Origin: Oscillospiraceae bacterium
Lineage (GTDB): Bacteria; Bacillota; Clostridia; Oscillospirales; Ruminococcaceae
DNA: 64,000 nt
Direction: 5' to 3'
NCBI GenBank assembly: GCA_017472735.1
Contig: JAFUOD010000007.1
Coordinates: 367,565-431,564 of the forward strand
The notes beneath the pieces were generated by a model. It saw nothing but the letters and a program-made list of their open reading frames with translations. It did not search any database and was not told where the DNA came from. The translations under genes and the position numbers were made by a program. This document shows positions 35,124-43,286 of this stretch, piece after piece; the first letter of the stretch is position 1, and every line of letters starts with the position of its first letter.

Positions 35124-36875
35124 CTAACCCACAATCGTTATATCGGAATATACCGAAACGTCAACATATAGAGTGTTACCCTCGGCAACATTGATCTTGC
35201 CGCCTACTTCGCTTAAGGTTTCGGGGCAGAATACACCCAAAACATAATCGGAAGGCATGTGAGGAGTTTCGGTATAGCGTATCTCATACTTGATATTTAA
35301 AGTATCGAGAATTGCGATATACTCGGATTTTGTCATGTTCATTCCAAACTCGTTAATGAAGTTTGGTATCTCAACAGAGGCAAAGCCCTTGCTTACGCTG
35401 ACCTTAACCTTTTGAATGGGATAAAGGTTGGTTCCCTCTTCGATATCCTGCTCGAAGATGTAGCCGGCATCGTACTCTTCGCTGTAGTCGTAAATAACCT
35501 CGAATTCGAGGCGTTCTTTCCATGTATCATTGCTGATAACAGAATCATACCTTTTTCCGATAAGAGAAGGCATTACAAACATATTACCTGTTTGACTGGT
35601 AGGCTGAGTGCTTTGAGGCGTAACCGAAGTTACCGGCTCGCTTGAGGATTCGGGAGTATCGGTAACAACAGGTGCATCGCTTACAAAGCCGCCCGAATTG
35701 GAGGGATTATTCTGATTGGGATTATCGGGGGTATTGTCGGGAAGAAGCATGGAGATCAGCATTAAAAGCGCTGCTGCAACAACCGCAATAAGAAATACTG
35801 CACCGATTATCACGCCGATGCTTGAGCCTTTTTTAGCAGACTTTTTATTTTTAGAAGTGCGCTTTGGCACCTGTATGGGTATTGTTTGCGTGGGTGTGTG
35901 CTTTGCTGCCATATATTCAGGTTGCTCGAAAAGCTTGGTTACAAAATCGGTAACCGTGCGGATTCTCTGGTCGCAGTTGAGTCTCATTGCCTGAATGATA
36001 ACTTTTGAAACATTTGCAGGAACATGAGGGTTGATCTTTGCAGGCTCCATTAACGAGTCCTTGCCGATTCTTGCCATAGGCTCGGTGGGCATACAGCCGC
36101 TTAGCAAACGGTACATTACTGCGGCAACGGCATAAACGTCAGTCCAAGTACCCTCCCACTGGGCGGCAGAATACTGCTCGGGGGCAGAGTAGCCTGTGTA
36201 AAGCTCGGGGGCGAGGTCGGTATTTACCGTTCTTATTCCGGGAATTGCAAAACCGGTAAGCTTAAGCTCTCCCCTATCGGTAACCAAAATATTCTCGAGG
36301 CTGATACCGCGGTGAAGAATACCCGCATTATGTATGCAACCGAGTGTTGTTAAAAGAGGCGGGAAAAGCTTTTTGACCTGTTCCCATGTAAGCTCGCCTG
36401 CGTTATCGAAAAGATATTGCTTTAAGGTGATAGCCTCGGTATACTGCAAAATGACATAAGCGGTGTTGTTCTGCGAGAACATATCAAGAGGTGCCACTAT
36501 GTGCGACATCGTTCTTAAACGGGAAAGAGTTTTGTTGAGTTCGATAAATTCTGACATATAATTTTTGTACTGAACTATCGAGCCTTGGTTAACAATAATC
36601 TCGGGGCTTTGCTTGGTGCGTGAGCACAAAGCATCGGGCATATATTCTTTGATAAAAACCTTTTCGTTTGAAACGTTATCGTAACCGATGTAGGTGCAGG
36701 ATTCGCCGTTGAAGGACAAAACCTTACCAACAATATATCTGTCATCCAAAACGGTTTTGGGTGCAAGGTATGAAGGATGATATGAGGTGCTGTCGTTATA
36801 TCCGCAATTGGGGCAGGTGCCTTCAGATTCAACAGGCTCCATACAACCCATGCACAGCATCTTGTGTTCACTCAT
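35124..36875 (-). CDS. Membrane Ser/Thr kinase-like protein with PASTA-like ectodomain; probable pseudokinase
   Basis: The 583-aa product has an N-terminal zinc ribbon (CMGCM..CPNCGY, residues 8-25), a kinase-fold domain (about 46-310), one transmembrane helix (about 350-372) and an extracellular part with two PASTA-like repeats. Lys76 of the VAIK-type motif is present. The catalytic loop reads HRGISLEN (Gly190 instead of Asp) and the DFG position reads TGFA (Gly208). Both catalytic and metal-binding Asp are therefore lost, which predicts a pseudokinase that senses wall fragments without phosphotransfer. Start ATG 36873-36875 begins the zinc ribbon and follows AAAGGA. Confidence 0.85.
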   Translation of the reverse strand: MSEHKMLCMGCMEPVESEGTCPNCGYNDSTSYHPSYLAPKTVLDDRYIVGKVLSFNGESCTYIGYDNVSNEKVFIKEYMPDALCSRTKQSPEIIVNQGSIVQYKNYMSEFIELNKTLSRLRTMSHIVAPLDMFSQNNTAYVILQYTEAITLKQYLFDNAGELTWEQVKKLFPPLLTTLGCIHNAGILHRGISLENILVTDRGELKLTGFAIPGIRTVNTDLAPELYTGYSAPEQYSAAQWEGTWTDVYAVAAVMYRLLSGCMPTEPMARIGKDSLMEPAKINPHVPANVSKVIIQAMRLNCDQRIRTVTDFVTKLFEQPEYMAAKHTPTQTIPIQVPKRTSKNKKSAKKGSSIGVIIGAVFLIAVVAAALLMLISMLLPDNTPDNPNQNNPSNSGGFVSDAPVVTDTPESSSEPVTSVTPQSTQPTSQTGNMFVMPSLIGKRYDSVISNDTWKERLEFEVIYDYSEEYDAGYIFEQDIEEGTNLYPIQKVKVSVSKGFASVEIPNFINEFGMNMTKSEYIAILDTLNIKYEIRYTETPHMPSDYVLGVFCPETLSEVGGKINVAEGNTLYVDVSVYSDITIVG

Positions 36876-37033
36876 AAAATCACGCTTTCCTTTCAGAAAA
36901 AAATCATGCAATAGACATACTACTGCTTTATAATCGAGTAAATGATAACAATTGTTTTGAATAAAGTCAAGAGAATATGGCAATCTGTCACTTAGCTGTA
37001 ACTAAGTTGTAACTTTTTTAACAGATCGATTGG

Positions 37034-37062
37034 TTGATATCGGAGCTCGGCTGATGTATAAT
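37034..37062 (+). promoter_or_regulatory. Promoter of cardiolipin synthase
   Basis: TTGATA (37034-37039), 17 bases, TATAAT (37057-37062), with TG one base before the -10 (extended -10). Confidence 0.8.
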
Positions 37063-37108
37063 AATATAAAGAAAAACGACAAAATTTTGCAATTTTAAAG
37101 GAGAAAAA

Positions 37109-38635
37109 ATGAAAAGACTTTCAAAGTTTTTGCAAAGCAGAATGTTTATTACTATTTTGCTTGTGTTTTTGCAGCTTTTGATACTTATAGTATTTTTAAG
37201 CTATATGTTCAATAAGTTTGCGGTTTATTATATTATATCTTCAATTATTGCATTGCTTACTATTGTTGACATTGCAAACTCGGAGATGAACCCATCGTTT
37301 AAGCTTGCATGGCTTGTGTTGGTGCTTGTTGTTCCCTTCTGCGGTGTGCCTTTGTATTTGATATTCTCGAAATCGAAGCAGGATTACAGAATCTCGAAAA
37401 GGATGAGAAAATATAAAACACTCGAGCGGCTGATGATTCAAAACGAGAATGAGAACATTGAAGAAATTGAGGTTTTGGACCCTGAAATTGCAAGGCAGTT
37501 AAGGTATATTAAAAAGACAGCATATGCGCCTGTTTACAAAAACACCGAGACGAAATATTTTGCCTCGGGCGAGGAATATTATGAGGCACTTTTGAACGAG
37601 CTGAGACGTGCACAAAAATTTATTTTTATTGAATACTTTATTATTGAAAAGGGCAAGATGTTTGACGGCGTTCTTGAGATATTGAAAGCAAAGGTATCGC
37701 AGGGCATTGAAGTGAGAATTATGTTTGACGACTTGGGAACTATTTCGAAGCTGCCTAAAGGCTATGACAAAGAGCTTGAGGCAATGGGATTAAGAGTTTC
37801 GGTTTTTAACAAAGTAAGAGCCTCGCTTGATACCTTCCTCAATTACAGAGACCACAGGAAAATTGTTGTTATTGACGGAAGCGTTGGCTTTACGGGCGGA
37901 ATAAACCTCGCGGATGAATATATTAACGAGGTTGAAAGATTCGGTCACTGGAAGGACACGGGCATTATGCTTAAGGGCGATGCCGTTGCCAAAATGACCG
38001 AGACGTTTTTACAGCTGTGGCACTTTTCGAGAGGGGAAGCCAAAACGGACTTTAAGGGCTATGCAACCAACACAAAATATGAGACAGACGGTTATATTCA
38101 GCCTTTTGCAGACGGACCCACGAATAATGATGAAATTTGCGAAATGTGCTATATGGGGCTGATAAACGGTGCAAATAAATCGGTTTACATCTCTACGCCT
38201 TATTTGATTTTAGATAATGAAATGCAAACAGCATTGTGCCATGCCGCAAAAAGCGGAGTTGACGTAAGGATCATTACCCCTCACATACCAGACAAGAAGC
38301 TTGTGTTAGCGGTAACACGTTCTTACTATCGTGCGCTGTTAAAGGCAGGAGTAAAGATATATGAATATACTCCGGGATTTATTCATGCGAAGTCGTTAGT
38401 AGCAGACGGCAAGGTGTGCGTGGTGGGCACGGCAAACTTTGACTTTAGAAGCTTTTACTTACATTTTGAGAACTGCGTTTTGGCTTATAAATCGAGCTGT
38501 GTGAGCGAGGTTGAAAAAGATTTTTTGGAAACGCAGGAGAAGTGTGAGGAGATAACCCTTGATTATATTAACAAAAAGGGCACGTTTTACAGGCTTTTGC
38601 AAGCGGTATTAAAAGTATTTGCACCGTTGATGTAA
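37109..38635 (+). CDS. cls: Cardiolipin synthase
   Basis: Makes cardiolipin from two phosphatidylglycerols at the cytoplasmic membrane. The 508-aa protein has two N-terminal helices (residues 13-32 and 37-57) and a third near 68-85. Two phospholipase-D HKD motifs follow: YRDHRKIVVIDGSVGFTGG and FIHAKSLVADGKVCVVGTAN. GTANFDFRSF and the overall length are typical. RBS AAAGGAG precedes ATG 37109. Single-gene unit. Confidence 0.95.
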   Translation: MKRLSKFLQSRMFITILLVFLQLLILIVFLSYMFNKFAVYYIISSIIALLTIVDIANSEMNPSFKLAWLVLVLVVPFCGVPLYLIFSKSKQDYRISKRMRKYKTLERLMIQNENENIEEIEVLDPEIARQLRYIKKTAYAPVYKNTETKYFASGEEYYEALLNELRRAQKFIFIEYFIIEKGKMFDGVLEILKAKVSQGIEVRIMFDDLGTISKLPKGYDKELEAMGLRVSVFNKVRASLDTFLNYRDHRKIVVIDGSVGFTGGINLADEYINEVERFGHWKDTGIMLKGDAVAKMTETFLQLWHFSRGEAKTDFKGYATNTKYETDGYIQPFADGPTNNDEICEMCYMGLINGANKSVYISTPYLILDNEMQTALCHAAKSGVDVRIITPHIPDKKLVLAVTRSYYRALLKAGVKIYEYTPGFIHAKSLVADGKVCVVGTANFDFRSFYLHFENCVLAYKSSCVSEVEKDFLETQEKCEEITLDYINKKGTFYRLLQAVLKVFAPLM

Positions 38636-38644
38636 GAGAGAATA

Positions 38645-38690
38645 AGAGAGCGGCGCGTGGACGGAGTCGAGTGCGCCGCGGCGGCAGTAA
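38645..38690. repeat. GC-rich palindromic element F
   Basis: Short GC-rich hairpin with arms GCGGCGC / GCGCCGC just after the cls stop. It resembles a reduced member of the element family; assignment is weaker than for A, B, C or G. Confidence 0.4.
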
Positions 38691-38705
38691 GGCTGTGAAG
38701 AAAAA

Positions 38706-38737
38706 ATAAAGCACTTGCAAAATTGCAGGTGCTTTTT
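38706..38737. terminator. Bidirectional terminator between cls and the RluA-type gene
   Basis: Stem AAAGCACTTGCA / TGCAGGTGCTTT with a G-T pair, A-run on the left and T-run on the right. It serves converging genes. Confidence 0.85.
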
Positions 38738-38740
38738 GTG

Positions 38741-39376
38741 TTAATATGCAAACTCATTCCAGGGGAAGTCGTTTGGCGGGGTTAGGGTGAAATCGAGCGC
38801 TTGTTTGGTTATGGGGTGATCAAATGCAAGATGGCAGGAAAAAAGCGCAATGTTCTTGGCTGACTTATTTCCGCCGTAACGCCTGTCACCTAAAAGAGGG
38901 AGCTTGCGTGACGCAAACTGCACCCTTATCTGGTGAGTTCTGCCGGTGTGCAAACGCACTTTTATAAGAGAGATAATACTGCCCTCCACCTCTTTAGAGG
39001 AAATGAGAGTATAATCAAGCTTGGCATCTTTAACGCCCTTACGGTTTCTTGTTACAACAAAGGTTTTACCCGATTTAGCATCACGGTAAAGCAAATCTTC
39101 AAGTGTATCTGTTTCTTTTTCGGGCTTGCCCGAAACAACACAGAAATACTCTTTTGTGAGTGCGTGATTTTGCACCGTTTCGCTTAATTTAGCCGCTGAC
39201 TGTTTTGTTTTTGCGAACACCATTAATCCTCCGACTGCTTTATCAAGTCGATGTATAAGGTAGATTTCGCAGCCAAGCTGTTCGGCTAAAAGCTTTGGCA
39301 TACCCTTCTCGGAATCGACATTGACAGGCTTTTCGCAGACACAAATGTGAGCATCGTTATAAATGATATTTATCAT
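38741..39376 (-). CDS. RluA-family pseudouridine synthase
   Basis: Isomerises uridine in RNA. The 211-aa protein is a bare catalytic domain without the usual S4 domain. The catalytic Asp is in LIHRLDKAVGGLMVFAKT. The RLHTGRTHQIRVQFA and LGDRRYGG motifs are intact. Target is unknown; short RluA members of this kind often stand beside other RNA or translation genes. The start overlaps the end of prmA by four bases (ATGA), so it is coupled to prmA. Confidence 0.9.
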   Translation of the reverse strand: MINIIYNDAHICVCEKPVNVDSEKGMPKLLAEQLGCEIYLIHRLDKAVGGLMVFAKTKQSAAKLSETVQNHALTKEYFCVVSGKPEKETDTLEDLLYRDAKSGKTFVVTRNRKGVKDAKLDYTLISSKEVEGSIISLIKVRLHTGRTHQIRVQFASRKLPLLGDRRYGGNKSAKNIALFSCHLAFDHPITKQALDFTLTPPNDFPWNEFAY

Positions 39377-40347
39377 AATTTATCACGCTTATATACAGCG
39401 GCATTCCACATATCACGGTGCAGGTCTTCTATAAGTGTAAAGCCGCATTGCTTAACAGCTTCAATTACCTCGTCACGTCTGTCATCTATAATACCCGAAA
39501 TCACTAAGATGCCGCCGGGTTTTGTAATCTCGGCAAATATTTCTTTCATTGCCATTAAAACATCGGCAACGATGTTTGCGGCGACAAGGTTATAACCTTT
39601 ACCGATTTTTTCTTTAAGAGCAATGTCGGTTGTTACATCTCCGCAATAAACGGTGTATTTTTCATCGGCAATTCCGTTTTTAAGAGCGTTTGCTTTGGCG
39701 ATATTAGCGGCATCCTCGGCAATATCGACACCGACAGCATTATCGGCACCCAGAGCGATTGCGGCAATTGAGATGATGCCGCTGCCGCAGCCAAGGTCGC
39801 AAACGCTGTCACCATTTGAAACGTATTTTTCCAAAAGCTCTAAACAAAGCTGAGTGGTAAAATGGCGGCCCGTGCCGAAGCTGGTTTCGGGGTCAAGCTC
39901 GACAACGCATCTTTTACAGTCGGCAGGCAGTTCCTCCCAAGTGGGCTTAATAATGAGCTTATTGCCGATTTCGATTGGTTTAAAGAACTCTTTCCAGTTG
40001 TTTGCCCAGTCCTCCTCGCGAATGCCGGAAGACAAAATTTCAAGTCTGCCGTATTCTTCAGCTTCATCGAGCGATTTGAGGCTGCCGACAATTGATCTTA
40101 TTTCGTTAAGCATATCGGCGGCAGAATCATCTTTTTGAATATAAACAGTAATGAATGCTTCGTCGTTTTGTTTTGCTAAAACCTCATCGTCGATGTAATC
40201 CCATGTCGGGTTTTTATTTTCGGCAAACTCCGTTATATCATTAGGGTCGTTTATAACAAGACCTGTTATGCCTGCGCCGATGAGTGCGGCGCTTAGCGGC
40301 TCTATCCCCTCGTGAGTAGTGAAAATGTTAAGCTCAAGCCAGTCCAT
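39373..40347 (-). CDS. prmA: Ribosomal protein L11 methyltransferase
   Basis: Trimethylates lysines and the N-terminus of ribosomal protein L11 using SAM. The 324-aa protein has an N-terminal substrate-recognition domain (MDWLELNIFTTHEG...), the hinge block LDPETSFGTGRHFTTQLCLE, the SAM site VCDLGCGSGIISIAA and the NIVADVLM motif. It is the upstream partner of the RluA-type gene. Confidence 0.96.
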   Translation of the reverse strand: MDWLELNIFTTHEGIEPLSAALIGAGITGLVINDPNDITEFAENKNPTWDYIDDEVLAKQNDEAFITVYIQKDDSAADMLNEIRSIVGSLKSLDEAEEYGRLEILSSGIREEDWANNWKEFFKPIEIGNKLIIKPTWEELPADCKRCVVELDPETSFGTGRHFTTQLCLELLEKYVSNGDSVCDLGCGSGIISIAAIALGADNAVGVDIAEDAANIAKANALKNGIADEKYTVYCGDVTTDIALKEKIGKGYNLVAANIVADVLMAMKEIFAEITKPGGILVISGIIDDRRDEVIEAVKQCGFTLIEDLHRDMWNAAVYKRDKL

Positions 40348-40419
40348 AATTTCTCCTTACAATATATCAAAATATTACTTTTGATTTTAGCATATTGAGT
40401 GGGTGGAGTCAATAACAAA

Positions 40420-40479
40420 GGGCGCGTGCCCTAAGGCGCGGCCGCCCGCAAGGGCGGCTTGTGCCGGGGGCGTGCGCCC
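40420..40479. repeat. GC-rich structured repeat, element G
   Basis: Outer stem GGGCGC/GCGCCC (40420-40425, 40474-40479) around GCCGCCC-GCAA-GGGCGGC (40441-40458) and GTGCC-CTAA-GGCGC. Same motif order as element B. It abuts the 3' end of the metal ATPase gene. Confidence 0.65.
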
Positions 40480-40491
40480 GGTCTTATGCGG

Positions 40492-42423
40492 TTATTTTGG
40501 AGATTTAAGGGCACGAAGGGCGTTCAATACAGCAATTATCATTACGCCGATATCGGCGAAAACTGCGAGCCACATGCTTACATCGCCTGTAACGCCTAAA
40601 ATCATTACAAGAATCTTTGCACCAAGTGAGAAGATGATATTCTGCCAAACAATGCCCATGGTTTTTCTTGAAATACGCATTGCCAAGGCAAGCTTTGAAA
40701 GCTTATCGTCTAAGAGGACTACATCTGCGGATTCGATAGCGGCATCTGAACCCAAAGCGCCCATTGCAACGCCAATGTCTGCACTCGACAAAACAGGTGC
40801 ATCATTAATTCCATCGCCGACAAAGGCTGTGACGTTATTCTTTTGATGCATTAAGTTTTGAAGCTCGTTCACCTTATCATCGGGTGCAAGAGAATGTTTG
40901 AAGCCGTCGATTCCGACGCTTGATGCAACCTTTTCTGCTACTGCTTCGGTATCACCTGTGAGCATAACGATTTTGCTGACACCCAAGCTTCTGAGCTCTT
41001 CAACTGCTTTATGAGAATCGTCTTTTATCTTATCCGCAAATTTTATTGAGCCTGCGTACTTGCCGTTTATTGCAACATGAACGCCGAGTCCGTTTAGTTC
41101 ATCTAACACGGGGTTATCGCATATATCATGCATAAGCGCCTCGTTGCCGACAGCGACCGATTCACCGCTTACTGTACTTATAATGCCCTTGCCGGCGATT
41201 TCACGTGTTTCGGAAATAGCGTTATCGTTAATTGAATTACCATAGTGCTTAACTATTGCTTTTGCTATTGGGTGGGTCGAGCGGCTTTCGGCATAAGCGA
41301 CAGCCTCTAAAGAAGCTTCGCTTAAGGTAGTGTTTTCAATGCTTAGAACACCCTGAGTAATGGTACCTGTTTTATCAAGCGCCAAGGTTTTAAGCTTTGA
41401 GAGCTGTTCAATATAGTTAGTGCCTTTAATTAAAATGCCTTTACTTGAGGCGCAGCCAACACCTGCAAACAGTGTAAGCGGTACAGAGATAACCAACGCG
41501 CAAGGGCAAGAAACAACAAGCATAACAAGTGCTCGATAGAACCATGTTGAAAAAGTATCTAAGTAACCCGTGAAGATAGGGAATATGAATGCAACAATTG
41601 CAGCAAGAGCGACAACAGTTAAGGTATAACGCCGTGCAAAGCGGGAGATAAAGCGCTCGGCTTTGGCTTTTTTAGACTGAGCCTCTTTAACAAGCTCTAA
41701 AATTCGGGCGGCAGCCGAATCGTGGTATTCTTTTTCGACAAGAACCTCGATAGTACCTGAGCAGTTGATACCTCCGCCAAAAACGGTATCGCCTACAGCG
41801 GCATTTACAGGCAGGGATTCGCCTGTGAGGGCTGAGTTATCTAAAGTGGTTTCACCAAAAATAATCTTACCGTCAAGAGCTATGCGTTCGCCTGCCAAAA
41901 CGATAACGGTATCCCCTGCCTTGACCTCTTCAGGAGCGACTTTAACAAGCTCGCCGTTTTGGCGAATGTTTACAGAATCGGGGTGGAGATCTAAAAGTGC
42001 GGTAATAGATTTGCGGGAACGGTCGTTTGCGATGCCCTCTAACATTTCACCAATGGAATAAAAAAGCATTACTGCTACAGCTTCACTGACCTCGCCAACA
42101 GCAATTGCGCCGACAGAAGCAAGGGTCATTAAAAAGCATTCGCCGATGTAGTGTTCTTTGACTAAATCTTTTACGGCTTCAATTATTGTTTCGTGACCGA
42201 CAATGAGGTAGGCAAGAATTAAGATTATGTAATTAACAACCCATCCTTCGGGCAAAAAGAATGAGACGATGAAAAGAATTGCCGCAGGGATAATTTTAAT
42301 GAGATTTGACTTTAGCGAGCCGTGGTCGTGATCGTGATTATGATTGTGTTTATGGTCGTGATCGTGCTCGTGGTTGTGTTCTTCTTGGTGGCTGTCGCAA
42401 TGACAGCAGCTGCAATGTGACAT
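40492..42423 (-). CDS. Zn/Cd/Co-exporting P1B-type ATPase
   Basis: Exports soft divalent metals at the expense of ATP. The 643-aa protein begins with a Cys-rich and then His/Asp-rich tail (HCSCCHCDSH, repeated HDHDH) instead of a classic CxxC metal-binding domain. It has the TGES phosphatase loop, the transmembrane CPC site VSCPCALVISVP, phosphorylation DKTGTITQG, the HP motif STHPIAK and GDGINDAP. A CPC motif with this N-terminus and an ArsR/CadC-type neighbour points to the ZntA/CadA branch rather than copper. The repressor gene lies upstream in the same orientation. Confidence 0.94.
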   Translation of the reverse strand: MSHCSCCHCDSHQEEHNHEHDHDHKHNHNHDHDHGSLKSNLIKIIPAAILFIVSFFLPEGWVVNYIILILAYLIVGHETIIEAVKDLVKEHYIGECFLMTLASVGAIAVGEVSEAVAVMLFYSIGEMLEGIANDRSRKSITALLDLHPDSVNIRQNGELVKVAPEEVKAGDTVIVLAGERIALDGKIIFGETTLDNSALTGESLPVNAAVGDTVFGGGINCSGTIEVLVEKEYHDSAAARILELVKEAQSKKAKAERFISRFARRYTLTVVALAAIVAFIFPIFTGYLDTFSTWFYRALVMLVVSCPCALVISVPLTLFAGVGCASSKGILIKGTNYIEQLSKLKTLALDKTGTITQGVLSIENTTLSEASLEAVAYAESRSTHPIAKAIVKHYGNSINDNAISETREIAGKGIISTVSGESVAVGNEALMHDICDNPVLDELNGLGVHVAINGKYAGSIKFADKIKDDSHKAVEELRSLGVSKIVMLTGDTEAVAEKVASSVGIDGFKHSLAPDDKVNELQNLMHQKNNVTAFVGDGINDAPVLSSADIGVAMGALGSDAAIESADVVLLDDKLSKLALAMRISRKTMGIVWQNIIFSLGAKILVMILGVTGDVSMWLAVFADIGVMIIAVLNALRALKSPK

Positions 42424-42454
42424 GGTTAGAGTCTCCTTTGAATGTTTTTTCGGA

Positions 42455-42580
42455 GGGGGCGTCTTGCGGAATGCGTGCCGTTAGGCACAGGCGGAGCAAG
42501 GTGCCCCCGGGGGTGGTGGATTTAAATTCATTGCTGTTGACCGCTGATTAGCGAGGCGTGGAACGCCGCGTGCGAAGCAC
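42455..42580. repeat. GC-rich structured element H between the arsR-type gene and the ATPase gene
   Basis: Nested stem GGGGGC (42455-42460) / GCCCCC (42503-42508), CTTGC/GCAAG, and tip GTGCC-GTTA-GGCAC (42475-42488). Further short hairpins CGCT/AGCG, GGCGT/ACGCC and GTGC/GCAC run to 42580. If transcribed from the repressor promoter it would sit in the mRNA between the two genes and could modulate ATPase expression. Confidence 0.6.
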
Positions 42581-42655
42581 AGTGGCGTTTCGTGCCGAGC
42601 GTGATGCAAGGTGTTTTGATATATTTCGCCGCCGATCAAGAGCGTGAAGGCGATT

Positions 42656-43036
42656 CTATTCTGAAATATGTTCAAGACCCATTGCAAGAATACTTGAAAC
42701 ATGGTCATCGGCAATGGAATAATAGATCGTTTTTCCCTCTCGGCGATACTTTACAAGACCTGCCTGTTTTAATACCCTCAGCTGATGAGACACTGCTGAT
42801 TGCGAAACACCGACAAGCTCGGTAATATCGCAAACGCACATATCGCCTGCCAAAAGCGAGAAAAGAATTCTCACACGGGTAAGGTCTGATATAGCTTTAA
42901 AAAGCTCGCTTACATAATACGCTTCTTCCTCGGTTATCATTTTGTTTTCAAAAAGCTTGACTTTGTCGATATTTTCGCCGCCACATTCAACGTGATGAGG
43001 GCACTCGTTGCAGTTGCAGTTTTCGTGTTTATGCAT
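42656..43036 (-). CDS. ArsR/SmtB-family metal-sensing repressor (CadC/ZiaR-like)
   Basis: Binds operator DNA and releases it when Zn, Cd or Pb is bound. The 126-aa winged-helix protein has the metal-box helix DMCVCDI, close to the CadC ELCVCD motif, the recognition helix SQSAVSHQLRVLKQAGLV, and a His-containing C-terminal helix (DDHVSSILAMGLEHI). The N-terminus is rich in Cys and His (HKHENCNCNECPHH), as in CadC. Start ATG 43034-43036 is preferred (AAGGAG at eight bases); ATG 43040 is too close to it. Confidence 0.92.
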   Translation of the reverse strand: MHKHENCNCNECPHHVECGGENIDKVKLFENKMITEEEAYYVSELFKAISDLTRVRILFSLLAGDMCVCDITELVGVSQSAVSHQLRVLKQAGLVKYRREGKTIYYSIADDHVSSILAMGLEHISE

Positions 43037-43055
43037 ATTCATCTCTCCTTATAAT

Positions 43056-43109
43056 AACACATGAATAAGTGTTCATATGTTATTATACATGATTATTTTA
43101 TATTGTCAA
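43056..43109 (-). promoter_or_regulatory. Promoter and metal-responsive operator of the arsR-ATPase unit
   Basis: Minus strand TTGACA (43104-43109), 16 bases, TATAAT (43082-43087). Directly downstream, 43056-43081 is an imperfect palindrome built on AACACATGAATA / GTGTTCATATGTT, the SmtB/CadC-type ATGAA...TTCAT operator. It covers the predicted transcription start, so the repressor should block its own unit. Confidence 0.85.
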
Positions 43110-43207
43110 TACATTTTGACAAAAACAGTACAAAAAATGATAATTTATTCAAATATTATGCAAATTTTATAATTGACAAGTTTAAGTGTTGATATTATCT
43201 ATATATA

Positions 43208-43236
43208 TTGACTAGTTGTGAAATAAGTTGTATAAT
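43208..43236 (+). promoter_or_regulatory. Promoter of the GH2 gene
   Basis: TTGACT (43208-43213), 17 bases, TATAAT (43231-43236). About 45 bases of leader to the ATG; no operator is obvious. Confidence 0.8.
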
Positions 43237-43286
43237 AATGAGGTAAAATATAAACTAAGTATATTTAATAAAGGAGCGATAAATAA

